NCBI GenBank assembly: GCA_017398585.1
Contig: JAFQFS010000171.1
Location: forward strand, 1 to 33,157
Origin: Clostridia bacterium
GTDB lineage: Bacteria > Bacillota > Clostridia > Oscillospirales > CAG-272
Reading direction: 5' to 3'
DNA length: 33,157 bases
Part shown: piece after piece, positions 8,681-18,028 of the stretch
Layout: every line of letters begins with the position of its first letter
Position numbering within the stretch: position 1 is the first letter of the stretch
Program-made: the position numbers and the translations under genes
The notes under the pieces: generated by a model
Told to the model about the DNA's origin: nothing
Seen by the model: only the letters and a program-made list of their open reading frames with translations
Database searches by the model: none

Positions 8681-10906
8681 ATGAATTCTGAAACATCGAA
8701 ACTTGATACCCCCGTGACGGCGTTCCGCGGGGTCGGTGAGGCGCGTGCTGCGGCTTTGCTGAAGATGGGCATCCTCACCGCCGGGGATCTTCTCCGGTGT
8801 TATCCGCGCGCATATCAGAACCGCGGAGATACGGTCACGCTTGCCGAAATCCGCGAAAAACTCCGGAACGGCGAGTCTGACGGACCGTTTTCCGTCCTGC
8901 TGACCATCGCGGCGGAACCCTCCGTCAGCATGATCCGTCGCGGCATGACTCTGCTCAAGGTCCGCGCGTTCGACGAGACCGATGCCGTTGAGATCACCTA
9001 CTTCAACCAGACCTACCTCCGTGACAAGCTCACCACCGGTGCGTCGTTCCGCTTCTTCGGAAAATTCACGCTGGAAAAATCCAAACTCAAGATCAACAGC
9101 CCCATCTGCGAACCGTATGCGGAAGGAGTTCCCCTTCCCGACATCGTGCCGGTCTATCCCCTCTCCGCCGGTCTCACACAGAAAATGATGGCTTCCCTCG
9201 TCCGCGACGCCCTGCGGATGTGCGGAAACGAGATCGCCGAATTCCTGCCGTCCGATGCGCTCGCGGAGCTTCATCTGCCCACCCTCGGCTGCACTCTCAC
9301 GAATATCCATAAACCGGAATCCATGGACGCGCTTGAGGGGGCGAAGCGGCGTCTGGTGTTCGACGAACTCTACCTGATGTTTCTCTCCATCGCCCTCTCC
9401 GGCGCGAAACTGCGGCGGGACAACACCATCCCGATGAAGCTGTCCCATGAGGACGCCGCGGCGTTCAAGGCGGTACTTCCGTTTGAACTCACGAACGCAC
9501 AGCGGCGTTCGGTCAACGAGATCGCGGCGGACATGGGCGGCGAATCCCTCATGAACCGCATCCTCACCGGCGACGTCGGCAGCGGCAAAACCATCGTTGC
9601 GGCGGCGGCAATCTACATCGCCGTCAAAAACGGATACCGTGCCGCGCTGATGGTGCCGACCGAAATTCTCGCGAATCAGCATTACGAGGACCTCTCCGGA
9701 CTCTTCGGAAAACTCGGGATCACCTGTGCCCTGCTCACCGGCTCAACGAAAAAGAAAGAACGCGAACGCATCCTCGCGGGTCTGAACAATTCCGTTCGGA
9801 ATGGTTCAGGGCTGAATGACGACGGACCTGACAGCCATACCATCGACGTGGTGATCGGCACGCACGCGCTGATCTCCGAAGGAACCGTCATCGACCGTCT
9901 CGGACTCGCCGTCATCGACGAGCAGCACCGGTTCGGCGTGACCCAGCGTGCGGCACTGTTCGAAAAAGCGGCGGACGTCCACTGCCTCGTCATGAGCGCA
10001 ACACCCATCCCGCGCACGCTGACCCTCGCGACGTACGGGAGCATCGACGTTTCCCGCATCGACGAACTTCCGGCGGGACGACAGAAAATCGACACCTTCA
10101 TCGTGGACGAACGCTACCGCGAACGCCTGAACGCGTTCATCCGGAAACAGAAACAGGAAGGACATCAGGTCTACGTGGTTTGTCCCGCGGTCGACGAAGC
10201 GGAGGACGATCCGTACGCGAAGAGCTACGACGGGAACGACACCGACGAAATGGCGGACGTGCCCCTTGTGGAAAACTGGCGCGACACGTCGGTTCCGCTG
10301 AAGGCGGCGACGGTGTTCGCGGAGGTTCTGGCAGAGGCTCTGCCGGATCTGAAGGTCGGATACGTCCACGGAAAGCAGAAGCCGGCACAGCGTGAAGCCG
10401 TCATGGCGGAGTTCGCGTCGGGGGAACTCGACGTACTCGTCTCGACGACGGTCATCGAGGTCGGGGTGAACGTACCGAACGCAACGCTGATGATCGTGGA
10501 AAACGCAGAACGGTTCGGGCTGTCCCAGCTCCATCAGCTGCGCGGACGCGTCGGACGCGGCAAGGCGAAATCGTACTTTATTCTGGTATCCGATTCGAAA
10601 AGTCCGGTGGCGAAGGACCGTCTGAACGCGATCAAAAGCACCTCCGACGGGTTCAAAATTGCGGAATACGACCTTGAAATGCGCGGTCCCGGCGACTTCA
10701 TCGGAGAAAACGGCATCATCCGTCAGCACGGACAGATGAACTTCACCCTTGCGGCGACGTGCCGCGACACGGACATGATCGAACGCGCGTCGTACTACGC
10801 AAAGCGGACGGCGGCGGACGATCCGGAGCTGACGGAGGAAATCAACCGCCGTGCTGCAAAGCAGCTCGGACGCTTCGTGAAGGAATTCGGGAATACGCAG
10901 AACTGA
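8681..10906 (+). CDS. recG: ATP-dependent DNA helicase RecG
   Basis: Superfamily 2 helicase that remodels stalled replication forks and Holliday junctions. The N-terminal wedge/OB region (about 1-250) begins with the typical GVGEARAAALLKMG helix-hairpin-helix-like segment. Helicase motif I is TGDVGSGKT (K303), motif II DEQH (413-416) and motif III SATPIPRTL. VSTTVIEVGVNVPNA and QLHQLRGRVGRG are motifs V and VI. The C-terminal FxxAxxDLEMRGPGDF-like block is present. At 741 aa it is slightly longer than the ~680 aa norm, with insertions around 371-382 and 498-520. No Shine-Dalgarno is evident; an in-frame stop just upstream rules out an earlier start. Confidence 0.97.
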   Translation: MNSETSKLDTPVTAFRGVGEARAAALLKMGILTAGDLLRCYPRAYQNRGDTVTLAEIREKLRNGESDGPFSVLLTIAAEPSVSMIRRGMTLLKVRAFDETDAVEITYFNQTYLRDKLTTGASFRFFGKFTLEKSKLKINSPICEPYAEGVPLPDIVPVYPLSAGLTQKMMASLVRDALRMCGNEIAEFLPSDALAELHLPTLGCTLTNIHKPESMDALEGAKRRLVFDELYLMFLSIALSGAKLRRDNTIPMKLSHEDAAAFKAVLPFELTNAQRRSVNEIAADMGGESLMNRILTGDVGSGKTIVAAAAIYIAVKNGYRAALMVPTEILANQHYEDLSGLFGKLGITCALLTGSTKKKERERILAGLNNSVRNGSGLNDDGPDSHTIDVVIGTHALISEGTVIDRLGLAVIDEQHRFGVTQRAALFEKAADVHCLVMSATPIPRTLTLATYGSIDVSRIDELPAGRQKIDTFIVDERYRERLNAFIRKQKQEGHQVYVVCPAVDEAEDDPYAKSYDGNDTDEMADVPLVENWRDTSVPLKAATVFAEVLAEALPDLKVGYVHGKQKPAQREAVMAEFASGELDVLVSTTVIEVGVNVPNATLMIVENAERFGLSQLHQLRGRVGRGKAKSYFILVSDSKSPVAKDRLNAIKSTSDGFKIAEYDLEMRGPGDFIGENGIIRQHGQMNFTLAATCRDTDMIERASYYAKRTAADDPELTEEINRRAAKQLGRFVKEFGNTQN

Positions 10907-11217
10907 CATAAATTCATCTCATAGTGCAAAAAATGGCTCCCTCCGGGAGGGAGCTGTCACGGAGTGACTGAGGGAGAATGCGTCACTAGCGATTTCAGCT
11001 AACTGCCGAAGGCATGCGGCTGTAAGTTCTGCTTTGATTACAAAATATAGCGAATCAAATTTCCAGTGCCGCGTTCTCCTTCCGACGGCTTCGCCGCCAC
11101 CTTCCTCCCGGAGGAAGGCTTTAAGATAACCTGATTCCTTCTAAAGTTGACAGCATTGCTCCCCTGAGGAAGGCTTTGATGCGCCGGATATCACCGCAAA
11201 CATAAATTCATCTCATA
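10906..11217 (-). repeat. Copy 2 of the ~250 bp repeat element, flanked by an 18 bp perfect direct repeat
   Basis: The element (about 10930-11177) is inverted relative to 1786-2062. ACATAAATTCATCTCATA occurs at 10906-10923 and again at 11200-11217, exactly bracketing it. The outer copy is the leader of the GH36 gene. One end keeps the CTTTAAGATAACCTGATTCC block; the other starts abruptly at a CTCCCTCC-gggagggag hairpin, so it looks shortened there. No ORF inside. This accounts for the whole recG-GH36 gap. Confidence 0.8.
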
Positions 11218-11233
11218 CAGAAAGGAACCCATC

Positions 11234-13210
11234 ATGAATCAGAAAACCACACGCGCGGACATGAACCTCATGAACAAGCTGTTCATCCAGGATGCGAACG
11301 CCGGCGTCATGTACGACCGCGTACCGCTGAAGTTCAAGGTGAACGGCAAGGAAATGCAGGGCATCCCCGCACAGTTCAAGCGTTCGTACACCCGCGAACG
11401 GGTCGACGCGAACATCATCCGCTACACCTACTCCGGCACCTGCGAAACCTGCGGTCTGACCGTCACCGCAACCCATCTCGAATACCGCGATTTTCCCGTT
11501 TCCGAATGGATCGCGGAATTCCGGAACGACGGTGACGCGGATTCCCCGGTCATCTCCGACATCGTGCTCGGCGGTGACATTGCGGGCGAGTTCAGATCCT
11601 TTGTCCACGGCAACGGCGACACCTGCCGCGACGACGGCTACGAATGGTTCACCGACACCCTTGAGGACGGCGGCATGACCATTCATCCGCAGGACGCGAC
11701 TTCCTGCAACGGCGCGTTCCCGTACATGAAGCTCGTCTTCACGGATTTCGTCGTACGTGCGGCGGTCGGCTGGCCCCATATGTGGAAAGCGGACGTTGCG
11801 CGCACCGCGGACGGCGTTTCGTACTTCTGCGGACAGCTCCGCTGTCACATGAAGCTTCATCCGGGCGAAGCGATCATCACACCCCGCCTGACCCTTATGA
11901 TCACCGAAGGGGACGAAGCCCGCAGCCGCAACCTGTGGAGACGCTGGTACCTCGCGCACATCCTTCCGCGCGAAGGCGACGGTCAGCCGATCCCTCCGGC
12001 GCTCTGCCTGCACCACTGGGGATGCGAAGGCAAGCCCGAACACACGGCGGCAACCGAAGAAAACCAGCTCCTCGGCATCGAAGAATACGTCCGCCGCGGC
12101 TACACGCCCGACATCTGGTGGATCGACGCCGGCTGGTACAAGTGCGACTACAACTGGCCTCACATCGGCACGTGGAAGCCCGACGCGGAACGCTTCCCGA
12201 ACGGTCTCGGTCCGATCGGCAGGGCCTGCGACAAATACGGCATCCGCTTCCTTCTGTGGTTCGAACCGGAACGTGTGGTTCCCGGAACCGAACTGTTCGA
12301 CGAGCATAAGAACTGGCTCCTCGCGCCCGACGATCCCAACGGCAATCACCTCCTCGACCTCGGAAACAAAGAGGCGTGCGACTGGCTGATCGACCGCGTC
12401 GATTCCATCATCAAGGACAGCGGCATCCGCATCTACCGTCAGGACTTCAACTTCAACCCGAAGCCCATCTGGGAACGCCATGAAGCGGAAGACCGCATCG
12501 GCGCGATTGAAAACGGGCATGTCCGGGGCTACCTCCGCTACTGGGACGAGCTGATCTACCGCAATCCCGGTCTGTGGATCGACTCCTGCGCGTCCGGCGG
12601 ACGGCGTAACGACCTCGAGACCATGCGCCGCGCGGTTCCGCTGCACTTCACGGACGTCGGCTACGGTCATCTGCCGATCAAGCAGAAGCAGTTCTATGAA
12701 ATGCACGAATGGATCCCCTACTTCCGTTCGCACAACATGACCTGGGACGCGGATCTCTGCACCGACGGCGTGGTCTACGAAGCGAACGACGAGTTCTCCT
12801 TCCAGAACGCGATGGTTCCGTCCGTGACCTCGATGATCTGGTTCAACGGTCCGGATAAGGAATTCGAAACCGGCATCCGGATGCGGAAAATCTGGGAAAA
12901 GGCGGCGGACATCATCCTCGCGGGCGACTACTACCCGCTCACGGAATGCCGCAAGGACTACCACGACTGGTACGCCGTCCAGTTCGACGACGCGGACAAC
13001 GACCGCGGCTACATCCAGTACATCCGCAACACCCTCGCAGACGACGAAGAATTTACCGCAAAAATGTTCGTGAACGAAGGAAAAACCTACACGTTCACGA
13101 ATTCCACCACGGGTGAAACGTTCGTGAAGACGTCCGAAGAACTCGCGGACGGTCTGACAATCGCTCTTCCGAAGCGTACCGGCGTTGTGTTCTTCTACGA
13201 AATGGTGTAA
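11234..13210 (+). CDS. GH36 alpha-galactosidase family protein, 658 aa
   Basis: Predicted retaining alpha-galactosidase or alpha-N-acetylgalactosaminidase, intracellular (no signal peptide). A beta-supersandwich occupies about 1-260 and the (beta/alpha)8 barrel about 260-570, with a beta-rich C-terminus. WWIDAGWY forms part of the active-site floor. IYRQDFNF places the likely nucleophile at D404, and WIDSCASGGRRND places the acid/base at D460, matching the ESCSGGGxRxD block of GH36. The nucleophile context QDFN differs from the usual KWDMNR, so the exact substrate is uncertain. Start supported by AAAGGA 8-9 bases upstream. The leader carries one copy of the direct repeat bracketing the upstream element. 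A hairpin repeat follows the stop by about 10 bp. Confidence 0.88.
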   Translation: MNQKTTRADMNLMNKLFIQDANAGVMYDRVPLKFKVNGKEMQGIPAQFKRSYTRERVDANIIRYTYSGTCETCGLTVTATHLEYRDFPVSEWIAEFRNDGDADSPVISDIVLGGDIAGEFRSFVHGNGDTCRDDGYEWFTDTLEDGGMTIHPQDATSCNGAFPYMKLVFTDFVVRAAVGWPHMWKADVARTADGVSYFCGQLRCHMKLHPGEAIITPRLTLMITEGDEARSRNLWRRWYLAHILPREGDGQPIPPALCLHHWGCEGKPEHTAATEENQLLGIEEYVRRGYTPDIWWIDAGWYKCDYNWPHIGTWKPDAERFPNGLGPIGRACDKYGIRFLLWFEPERVVPGTELFDEHKNWLLAPDDPNGNHLLDLGNKEACDWLIDRVDSIIKDSGIRIYRQDFNFNPKPIWERHEAEDRIGAIENGHVRGYLRYWDELIYRNPGLWIDSCASGGRRNDLETMRRAVPLHFTDVGYGHLPIKQKQFYEMHEWIPYFRSHNMTWDADLCTDGVVYEANDEFSFQNAMVPSVTSMIWFNGPDKEFETGIRMRKIWEKAADIILAGDYYPLTECRKDYHDWYAVQFDDADNDRGYIQYIRNTLADDEEFTAKMFVNEGKTYTFTNSTTGETFVKTSEELADGLTIALPKRTGVVFFYEMV

Positions 13211-13220
13211 AGGGGAACGT

Positions 13221-13311
13221 TGGGGAGAAACTTTTTGAAAAAAGTTTCTCCCCAAACCCCGTTTCAAAAACTTTCAATCTGTGAAAAATGATTCAGTTTG
13301 TGCAAATCTGA
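13221..13311 (+). repeat. Paired-hairpin repeat, copy C (left half)
   Basis: Hairpin with arm TGGGGAGAAACTTTTT (13221-13254), then ACCCCGTTTCAAAAACTTTC and a degraded core ATTCAGTTTGTGCAAATCTG. No right arm is visible before aroB. Confidence 0.8.
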
Positions 13312-13370
13312 CGGCTTCCGCCGGATTTCCAGAGGCTGAATCGACCTCATCTTATCTCAGGAGTACCCCT

Positions 13371-14426
13371 ATGAAACTTTCTGCAGGAAAATACGACATT
13401 ATGATCGAAAACGGCGTGCTTGCCCGTGCGGGCGAGTATGCGCTCGAAGCGCTCGGCAAGCCGAGGCGCGCGGTGATCGTCTCCGACGACAACGTGTTCC
13501 CTCTCTACGGCGGAACACTGACAAAAAGTCTGGCGGACGCCGGATTTGACATGGCACCGGAATTCGTCTTCCCGCACGGCGAAGCGTCCAAGACCATGAC
13601 GACCCTCGAACAGCTCCTCAACCACATCGCGGACTGCCGTCTCACCCGCACCGACGTGATCTTCGCGCTCGGCGGCGGCGTCGTCGGCGACCTGACCGGT
13701 TTTGCGGCGGCGGTCTATCTGCGCGGCATCAAATACGTGCAGTGCCCGACGTCCGTCATCGCGGCGACCGACTCGTCCGTCGGCGGAAAAACCGCGGTCG
13801 ACCTTGCGTCCGGCAAGAATCAGGCGGGCGCGTTCCACGAGCCCTGCCTCGTTCTCTGCGACACCGGCGCGATCCGGACGCTGTCCCCGCTTTACTTCAG
13901 CGACGGCATGGCGGAAGTCATAAAGTACGGCTTCATCAGTGACCGTCCGCTTCTCGATCTGCTCACCGACAAAAACGCGGCGGACTGCATGGACGACGTG
14001 ATCGCGATGTGCGTGCGGGACAAGATCGACGTGGTGTCCCGCGACCTCTACGACAACGGCATCCGCCAGTGCCTGAACCTCGGTCACACCATCGGTCACG
14101 CGGTCGAAGCGCTGTCCGACTACGGCATCCCGCACGGTCACGCCGTTGCGATCGGCATGGCGGCGATCACCCGCGCGGCGGTGAACCGCGGCATGTGCAC
14201 GCCGGAAACGCTGGACGTTCTGCTCGCGCTTCTTGCAAAATACGATCTTCCCTCGGACATGCCGGAAGGATACACACCCGAAAAACTGTTTGACGTGACC
14301 CTGCACGACAAGAAAATGCGCGGCGGCACCATCACGCTCGTCGTTCCCGTACAGCTCGGCAAATCCGATCTGATCGAATATCCGGCGGAAGAACTGCTTT
14401 CTATCATTGAGGACGGTCTCCGATGA
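13371..14426 (+). CDS. aroB: 3-dehydroquinate synthase
   Basis: Second step of the shikimate pathway: converts DAHP to 3-dehydroquinate using NAD+ and a divalent metal. GGGVVGDLTGFAAAVYLRG is the nucleotide-binding block. Metal ligands are seen in MAEVIKYG (Glu), GHTIGHAVE and HGHAVAIGM (His). Length 351 aa is normal. The start at 13371 is preferred over an in-frame ATG 90 bases earlier because CAGGAG lies nine bases upstream and MKLSAGKYDIMIENG aligns with family N-termini. The stop overlaps the aroA start by four bases (ATGA), indicating translational coupling. First gene of the aro operon; no convincing promoter was seen in the short gap after the hairpin repeat. Confidence 0.96.
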   Translation: MKLSAGKYDIMIENGVLARAGEYALEALGKPRRAVIVSDDNVFPLYGGTLTKSLADAGFDMAPEFVFPHGEASKTMTTLEQLLNHIADCRLTRTDVIFALGGGVVGDLTGFAAAVYLRGIKYVQCPTSVIAATDSSVGGKTAVDLASGKNQAGAFHEPCLVLCDTGAIRTLSPLYFSDGMAEVIKYGFISDRPLLDLLTDKNAADCMDDVIAMCVRDKIDVVSRDLYDNGIRQCLNLGHTIGHAVEALSDYGIPHGHAVAIGMAAITRAAVNRGMCTPETLDVLLALLAKYDLPSDMPEGYTPEKLFDVTLHDKKMRGGTITLVVPVQLGKSDLIEYPAEELLSIIEDGLR

Positions 14427-15679
14427 ATACAACCTTACATTCCCCGAAATTAAGCGGAACGATTGACGCGATCCCGTCGAAATCCCACGCGCACCGTCTG
14501 TTCATCGCGGCGTCGTTCGCGGACCGTCCCACGGTCATCCGCTGTCGTGCGGTCAACAAAGATATCTGCGCGACGATCGACTGCCTGAACGCGCTGGGTG
14601 CGGACATCCGCGAGACCGAAAGCGGCGTTTACGAAGTGAAGCCGGTGTCCGGTGACCTCACCGGACGTCCCGCCGCGCTCGACGTCGGCGAATCCGGATC
14701 GACTCTGCGGTTCATGATCCCTGTGGCACTTGCGGCGGGGGCGGATTCCGCGTTCGTCTGCCACGGCAGACTGCCCGAACGTCCGCTTTCCCCGCTCTAC
14801 GAACAGCTCGTCGAACACGGAGCGAAGCTGTCCGCGAAGGGGACAAATCCCTTCCTTGCGTCCGGAAAAATCTCCGGCGGCGCATACGAACTCGACGGCG
14901 GCGTGTCGTCGCAGTTCGTGACGGGTCTGCTGCTCGCACTCCCGCTGACCGGTGAGGACGCGTCCGTCCGCCTGACGGGAAAAATCGAATCCCGCCCGTA
15001 CATTGACATTACGCTGAAAACCCTGCGCGATTTCGGCGTGACGGCGGAGGAATCGGACAGCACGTTCGTTCTTCCCGCGCAGAAGTACACGTCCCCAGGA
15101 GAAGCGGAAGTCGAGGGGGACTGGTCGAACGCGGCGTTCTTCCTCGTTGCCGGTGCGTTCTCCGACGAAGGCATCACCGTCGGCAGAGTGGCCCTGGACT
15201 CCCCGCAGGGTGACCGCGCGATCGTGAAGATCCTCTCCGACTTCGGTGCGGACGTGACGGTCGGCGAACACGAAGTCACCGTGAAGCGTGCGAAGCTGAC
15301 AGCCCCGCAGACTCCCGTGGATGCGTCGGACATCCCCGACCTCATCCCGATCGTGTCCGTTCTCGCGTCCGTTTCCGAAGGGACAACGGTCATCGAAAAC
15401 TGCGCCCGTCTGCGTCTCAAGGAAAGCGACCGTCTGGTGACCATCCGCGACACGCTGACCGCGCTCGGCGCGGACGTGCAGATTGCGGGCGATTCGCTTG
15501 TGATCCGCGGGGTGGAAACCCTCGCCGGCGGCACGGTTTCGTCCTGCAACGATCACCGTATCGCGATGGCGGCGGCGATTGCCGCGACGGTGTCCGCAGG
15601 TGACGTGACAATCCTTCAGTCCGAAGCGGTCGCGAAGTCCTACCCGATGTTTTTTGAAGATATGAACCGCCTGATGTGA
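14423..15679 (+). CDS. aroA: 3-phosphoshikimate 1-carboxyvinyltransferase (EPSP synthase)
   Basis: Sixth step of the pathway: joins shikimate 3-phosphate with phosphoenolpyruvate. Two inside-out alpha/beta domains. Substrate contacts are seen in PSKSHAHRLFIA, GESGSTLRFM, RPLSPLYEQL and GGVSSQF. The catalytic Asp lies in DASDIPDLIPI, followed by the PEP-binding LRLKESDRL and NDHRIAMAAAIAA. Length 418 aa is normal. Ala at KSHAHR, where E. coli has KSVSNR, resembles many Firmicutes enzymes. Starts inside the aroB stop and precedes aroC by nine bases. Confidence 0.96.
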   Translation: MNTTLHSPKLSGTIDAIPSKSHAHRLFIAASFADRPTVIRCRAVNKDICATIDCLNALGADIRETESGVYEVKPVSGDLTGRPAALDVGESGSTLRFMIPVALAAGADSAFVCHGRLPERPLSPLYEQLVEHGAKLSAKGTNPFLASGKISGGAYELDGGVSSQFVTGLLLALPLTGEDASVRLTGKIESRPYIDITLKTLRDFGVTAEESDSTFVLPAQKYTSPGEAEVEGDWSNAAFFLVAGAFSDEGITVGRVALDSPQGDRAIVKILSDFGADVTVGEHEVTVKRAKLTAPQTPVDASDIPDLIPIVSVLASVSEGTTVIENCARLRLKESDRLVTIRDTLTALGADVQIAGDSLVIRGVETLAGGTVSSCNDHRIAMAAAIAATVSAGDVTILQSEAVAKSYPMFFEDMNRLM

Positions 15680-15688
15680 GGCAGAAGT

Positions 15689-16789
15689 ATGACAGAATAC
15701 GGAAAAAATATAAAAATCAGCATTTACGGCGGGTCGCACTCCGAGGAAATCGGGGTCATCGCCGAACATCTCCCGTCCGGCATCAAAATCGCCGCGGAGG
15801 AACTCCAGAAGTTCATGGAACGCCGCGCGCCCGGACGGAACCGGTTCTCGACCGCCAGAAAGGAACCCGACGTTCCCGTGATCCTCTCCGGCGTGACGGA
15901 AAATGTCACCGACGGAACGACGTTCCGCGCGGCGATTTACAACACGAACCAGCGATCCGGCGATTACAGCAAGCTGGCGGACGTTCCGCGTCCGTCGCAC
16001 GCCGACTTTGCGGCGCGGATCAAGTTCCGCGACCACGGCGAAACGGCGGATCTGCGCGGCGGCGGACATTATTCCGCAAGACTGACCGCGCCCCTCTGCA
16101 TCATCGGCGGGATCCTGAAAGCCGAACTCGAACAGCGCGGGATCCACGTCGGCGCACACATTTACAACATTGCCGGAATCCCGGACACGCCGTTCGATCC
16201 CGTGAACGTATGCAAAGCGGATTTTGACGCGGTTCTCGCGCACGATTTCCCCGTCACGGACATCGATGCAGGTGCGAAGATGCAGGAAGCCATCGATGCG
16301 GCGCGGATGGATCTCGATTCCGTCGGCGGCATCGTCGAATGCGCGGTGACCGGACTTCCCGCCGGCATCGGCGAACACATCTTCGGCGGCATGGAAAACC
16401 GCATCTCGCAGGTGATCTTCGGCGTTCCCGCCGTCCGCGGGATCGAATTCGGGCTCGGCTTCGGCTGCGCTTCCCTGCGCGGCTCCGAGCACAACGACCC
16501 GTTTGTCACCGACGGCGTCCGCGTCACGACGAAAACCAACAACAGCGGCGGCATCCAGGGCGGCATGACCAACGGCATGCCCGTGGTGTTCCGCGTCGCT
16601 CTCAAGCCCACCCCGTCCATCGCGAAGGAGCAGGACAGCGTCAACCTGCGCACGATGGAAAACGTGAAGCTGTCCGTCACCGGACGGCACGACCCCTGCA
16701 TCGTTCCGCGCGCGGTGCCCGTCATCGAAGCGGCGGCGGCGATCGCGGTCTTTGACGCACTTCTCGACAAAGGAGACATCGAACGATGA
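15689..16789 (+). CDS. aroC: Chorismate synthase
   Basis: Last step of the pathway: FMN-dependent 1,4-elimination from EPSP to chorismate. Family blocks: YGGSHSEEIGVIAEHLPSG near the N-terminus, RRAPGRNRFSTARKEPD, GGGHYSARLTAPL, GLGFGCASLRGSEHND and NNSGGIQGGMTNG. R/H/D catalytic residues sit in these conserved blocks. At 366 aa it is the usual size. The ATG follows aroA by nine bases with weak GAGG spacing. The stop overlaps the next start by four bases (ATGA). Confidence 0.96.
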   Translation: MTEYGKNIKISIYGGSHSEEIGVIAEHLPSGIKIAAEELQKFMERRAPGRNRFSTARKEPDVPVILSGVTENVTDGTTFRAAIYNTNQRSGDYSKLADVPRPSHADFAARIKFRDHGETADLRGGGHYSARLTAPLCIIGGILKAELEQRGIHVGAHIYNIAGIPDTPFDPVNVCKADFDAVLAHDFPVTDIDAGAKMQEAIDAARMDLDSVGGIVECAVTGLPAGIGEHIFGGMENRISQVIFGVPAVRGIEFGLGFGCASLRGSEHNDPFVTDGVRVTTKTNNSGGIQGGMTNGMPVVFRVALKPTPSIAKEQDSVNLRTMENVKLSVTGRHDPCIVPRAVPVIEAAAAIAVFDALLDKGDIER

Positions 16790-18027
16790 ACCGGTATGAA
16801 ACACTGAAATGCGGTCTGATCGGCAAGACCCTCGGCCACAGCTACTCCCCGCAGATCCACGCGGAATTTGCGGATTACGAATACAAGCTCTACGAAATGC
16901 CCGAAGAGGAAGTCGGCACGTTCTTAAAAACCGCGGACTACACCGCGCTGAACGTGACCATTCCGTACAAGAAGACGGTCATGCCCTTCCTCGACGAAAT
17001 CTCTCCCGAAGCCCTCCGCATCGGCTCCGTCAACACCATCACCCGCACGAAGGACGGCGGTCTGCGCGGTGACAACACCGACTACTACGGATTCTCGTAC
17101 ATGCTCGACTGCGCGGGCATCGACGTGGCGGGCAAAAAAGTCCTCGTCATCGGCAACGGCGGCTCGTCCATGACGGCGCGCACCGTTGCGGAAGACCGGA
17201 AGGCACGTGAAGTCGTCATCATCGGACGTGCGGACAACCGTCCGGAGGTACTGGCGACCCACGCGGACTGCGAAGTCCTCTTCAACACCACCCCCGTCGG
17301 CATGTATCCGAACGCGGGCGTTTCCCCCGTTTCGCTCGACTTCTTCCCGAAGCTTGAGGGCATTGTCGACGTCATCTACAATCCGGCAGTCACCCGTCTC
17401 GCGCACGACGCGAAGGAACGCGGGCTGAAGTGGATCACGGGACTGACAATGCTCGTCGCACAGGCGAAGATGGCGTCCGAACTGTTCACCGGCGGAACAA
17501 TCGATGACGCAGAAATCGAACGTGTGACCGAAAAGGTCGGAAACGGCATGAAGAACATCCTTCTCGTCGGCATGCCCGGCTGCGGCAAGAGCACCATCGG
17601 CAGCAAACTCGCGGAACTGACCGGACGCACGTTCGTCGACACGGACGCGCTGATCGTGGAACGCGCGGGTGTGTCGATTCCCGAAATTTTCGCGGCGCAC
17701 GGCGAAGCGTACTTCCGGAAACTCGAAACGGAAGTCCTCGCGGAAGTCTCCCAGAAATCCGCGCTGATCCTCGCGACCGGCGGCGGGGTCGTGACCCGTC
17801 CGGAAAACCATCCGCTGTGCAATCAGAACAGCATCGTGGCGTTCCTGAACCGCGACATTTCGATCCTCCCGAAGGACGGCCGTCCGATCTCGCAGAGCCG
17901 CGACCTCGGCGAACTGTACCGCGAACGTCTGCCGCTCTACCGTGCGGTCTGCGATTTTGAAATCGAGGTAGATACCCCGGACGTCACCGCAAACGCACGG
18001 AAAATTCTTGACAAGGTGGGTTTATAA
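16786..18027 (+). CDS. aroEK: Shikimate dehydrogenase-shikimate kinase fusion (AroE-AroK)
   Basis: One polypeptide for steps 4 and 5 of the pathway. AroE part (about 1-250): substrate-binding GHSYSPQIH, catalytic Lys in NVTIPYKK, Asp in DNTDYYGF, and NADP loop GNGGSSMTART. AroK part (about 254-413): P-loop GMPGCGKSTIG, DTD for Mg/shikimate, GEAYFRKLE with the shikimate Arg, ATGGGVV, and the lid DGRPIS then RLPLYR. All key residues of both enzymes are present, so both activities are expected. Bifunctional fusions of other pairs exist (plant DHQ dehydratase-AroE, fungal AROM); this order is a separate arrangement. The NADP loop differs from the common GAGGAxxA but keeps the glycines. Starts within the aroC stop. 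Confidence 0.93.
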   Translation: MNRYETLKCGLIGKTLGHSYSPQIHAEFADYEYKLYEMPEEEVGTFLKTADYTALNVTIPYKKTVMPFLDEISPEALRIGSVNTITRTKDGGLRGDNTDYYGFSYMLDCAGIDVAGKKVLVIGNGGSSMTARTVAEDRKAREVVIIGRADNRPEVLATHADCEVLFNTTPVGMYPNAGVSPVSLDFFPKLEGIVDVIYNPAVTRLAHDAKERGLKWITGLTMLVAQAKMASELFTGGTIDDAEIERVTEKVGNGMKNILLVGMPGCGKSTIGSKLAELTGRTFVDTDALIVERAGVSIPEIFAAHGEAYFRKLETEVLAEVSQKSALILATGGGVVTRPENHPLCNQNSIVAFLNRDISILPKDGRPISQSRDLGELYRERLPLYRAVCDFEIEVDTPDVTANARKILDKVGL

Positions 18028-18028
18028 T

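Noticed and set aside
11213-13267. A 684-codon open frame on the minus strand opposite the GH36 gene
   Set aside because: Same cause: an antisense shadow with no recognisable motif, running out into a hairpin repeat.
14450-16804. A 784-codon open frame on the minus strand opposite aroA and aroC
   Set aside because: It is a by-product of the GC-rich codon bias of aroA/aroC; the sequence is Arg/Val/Asp-rich without domains, and the plus-strand frames are clear enzyme families.
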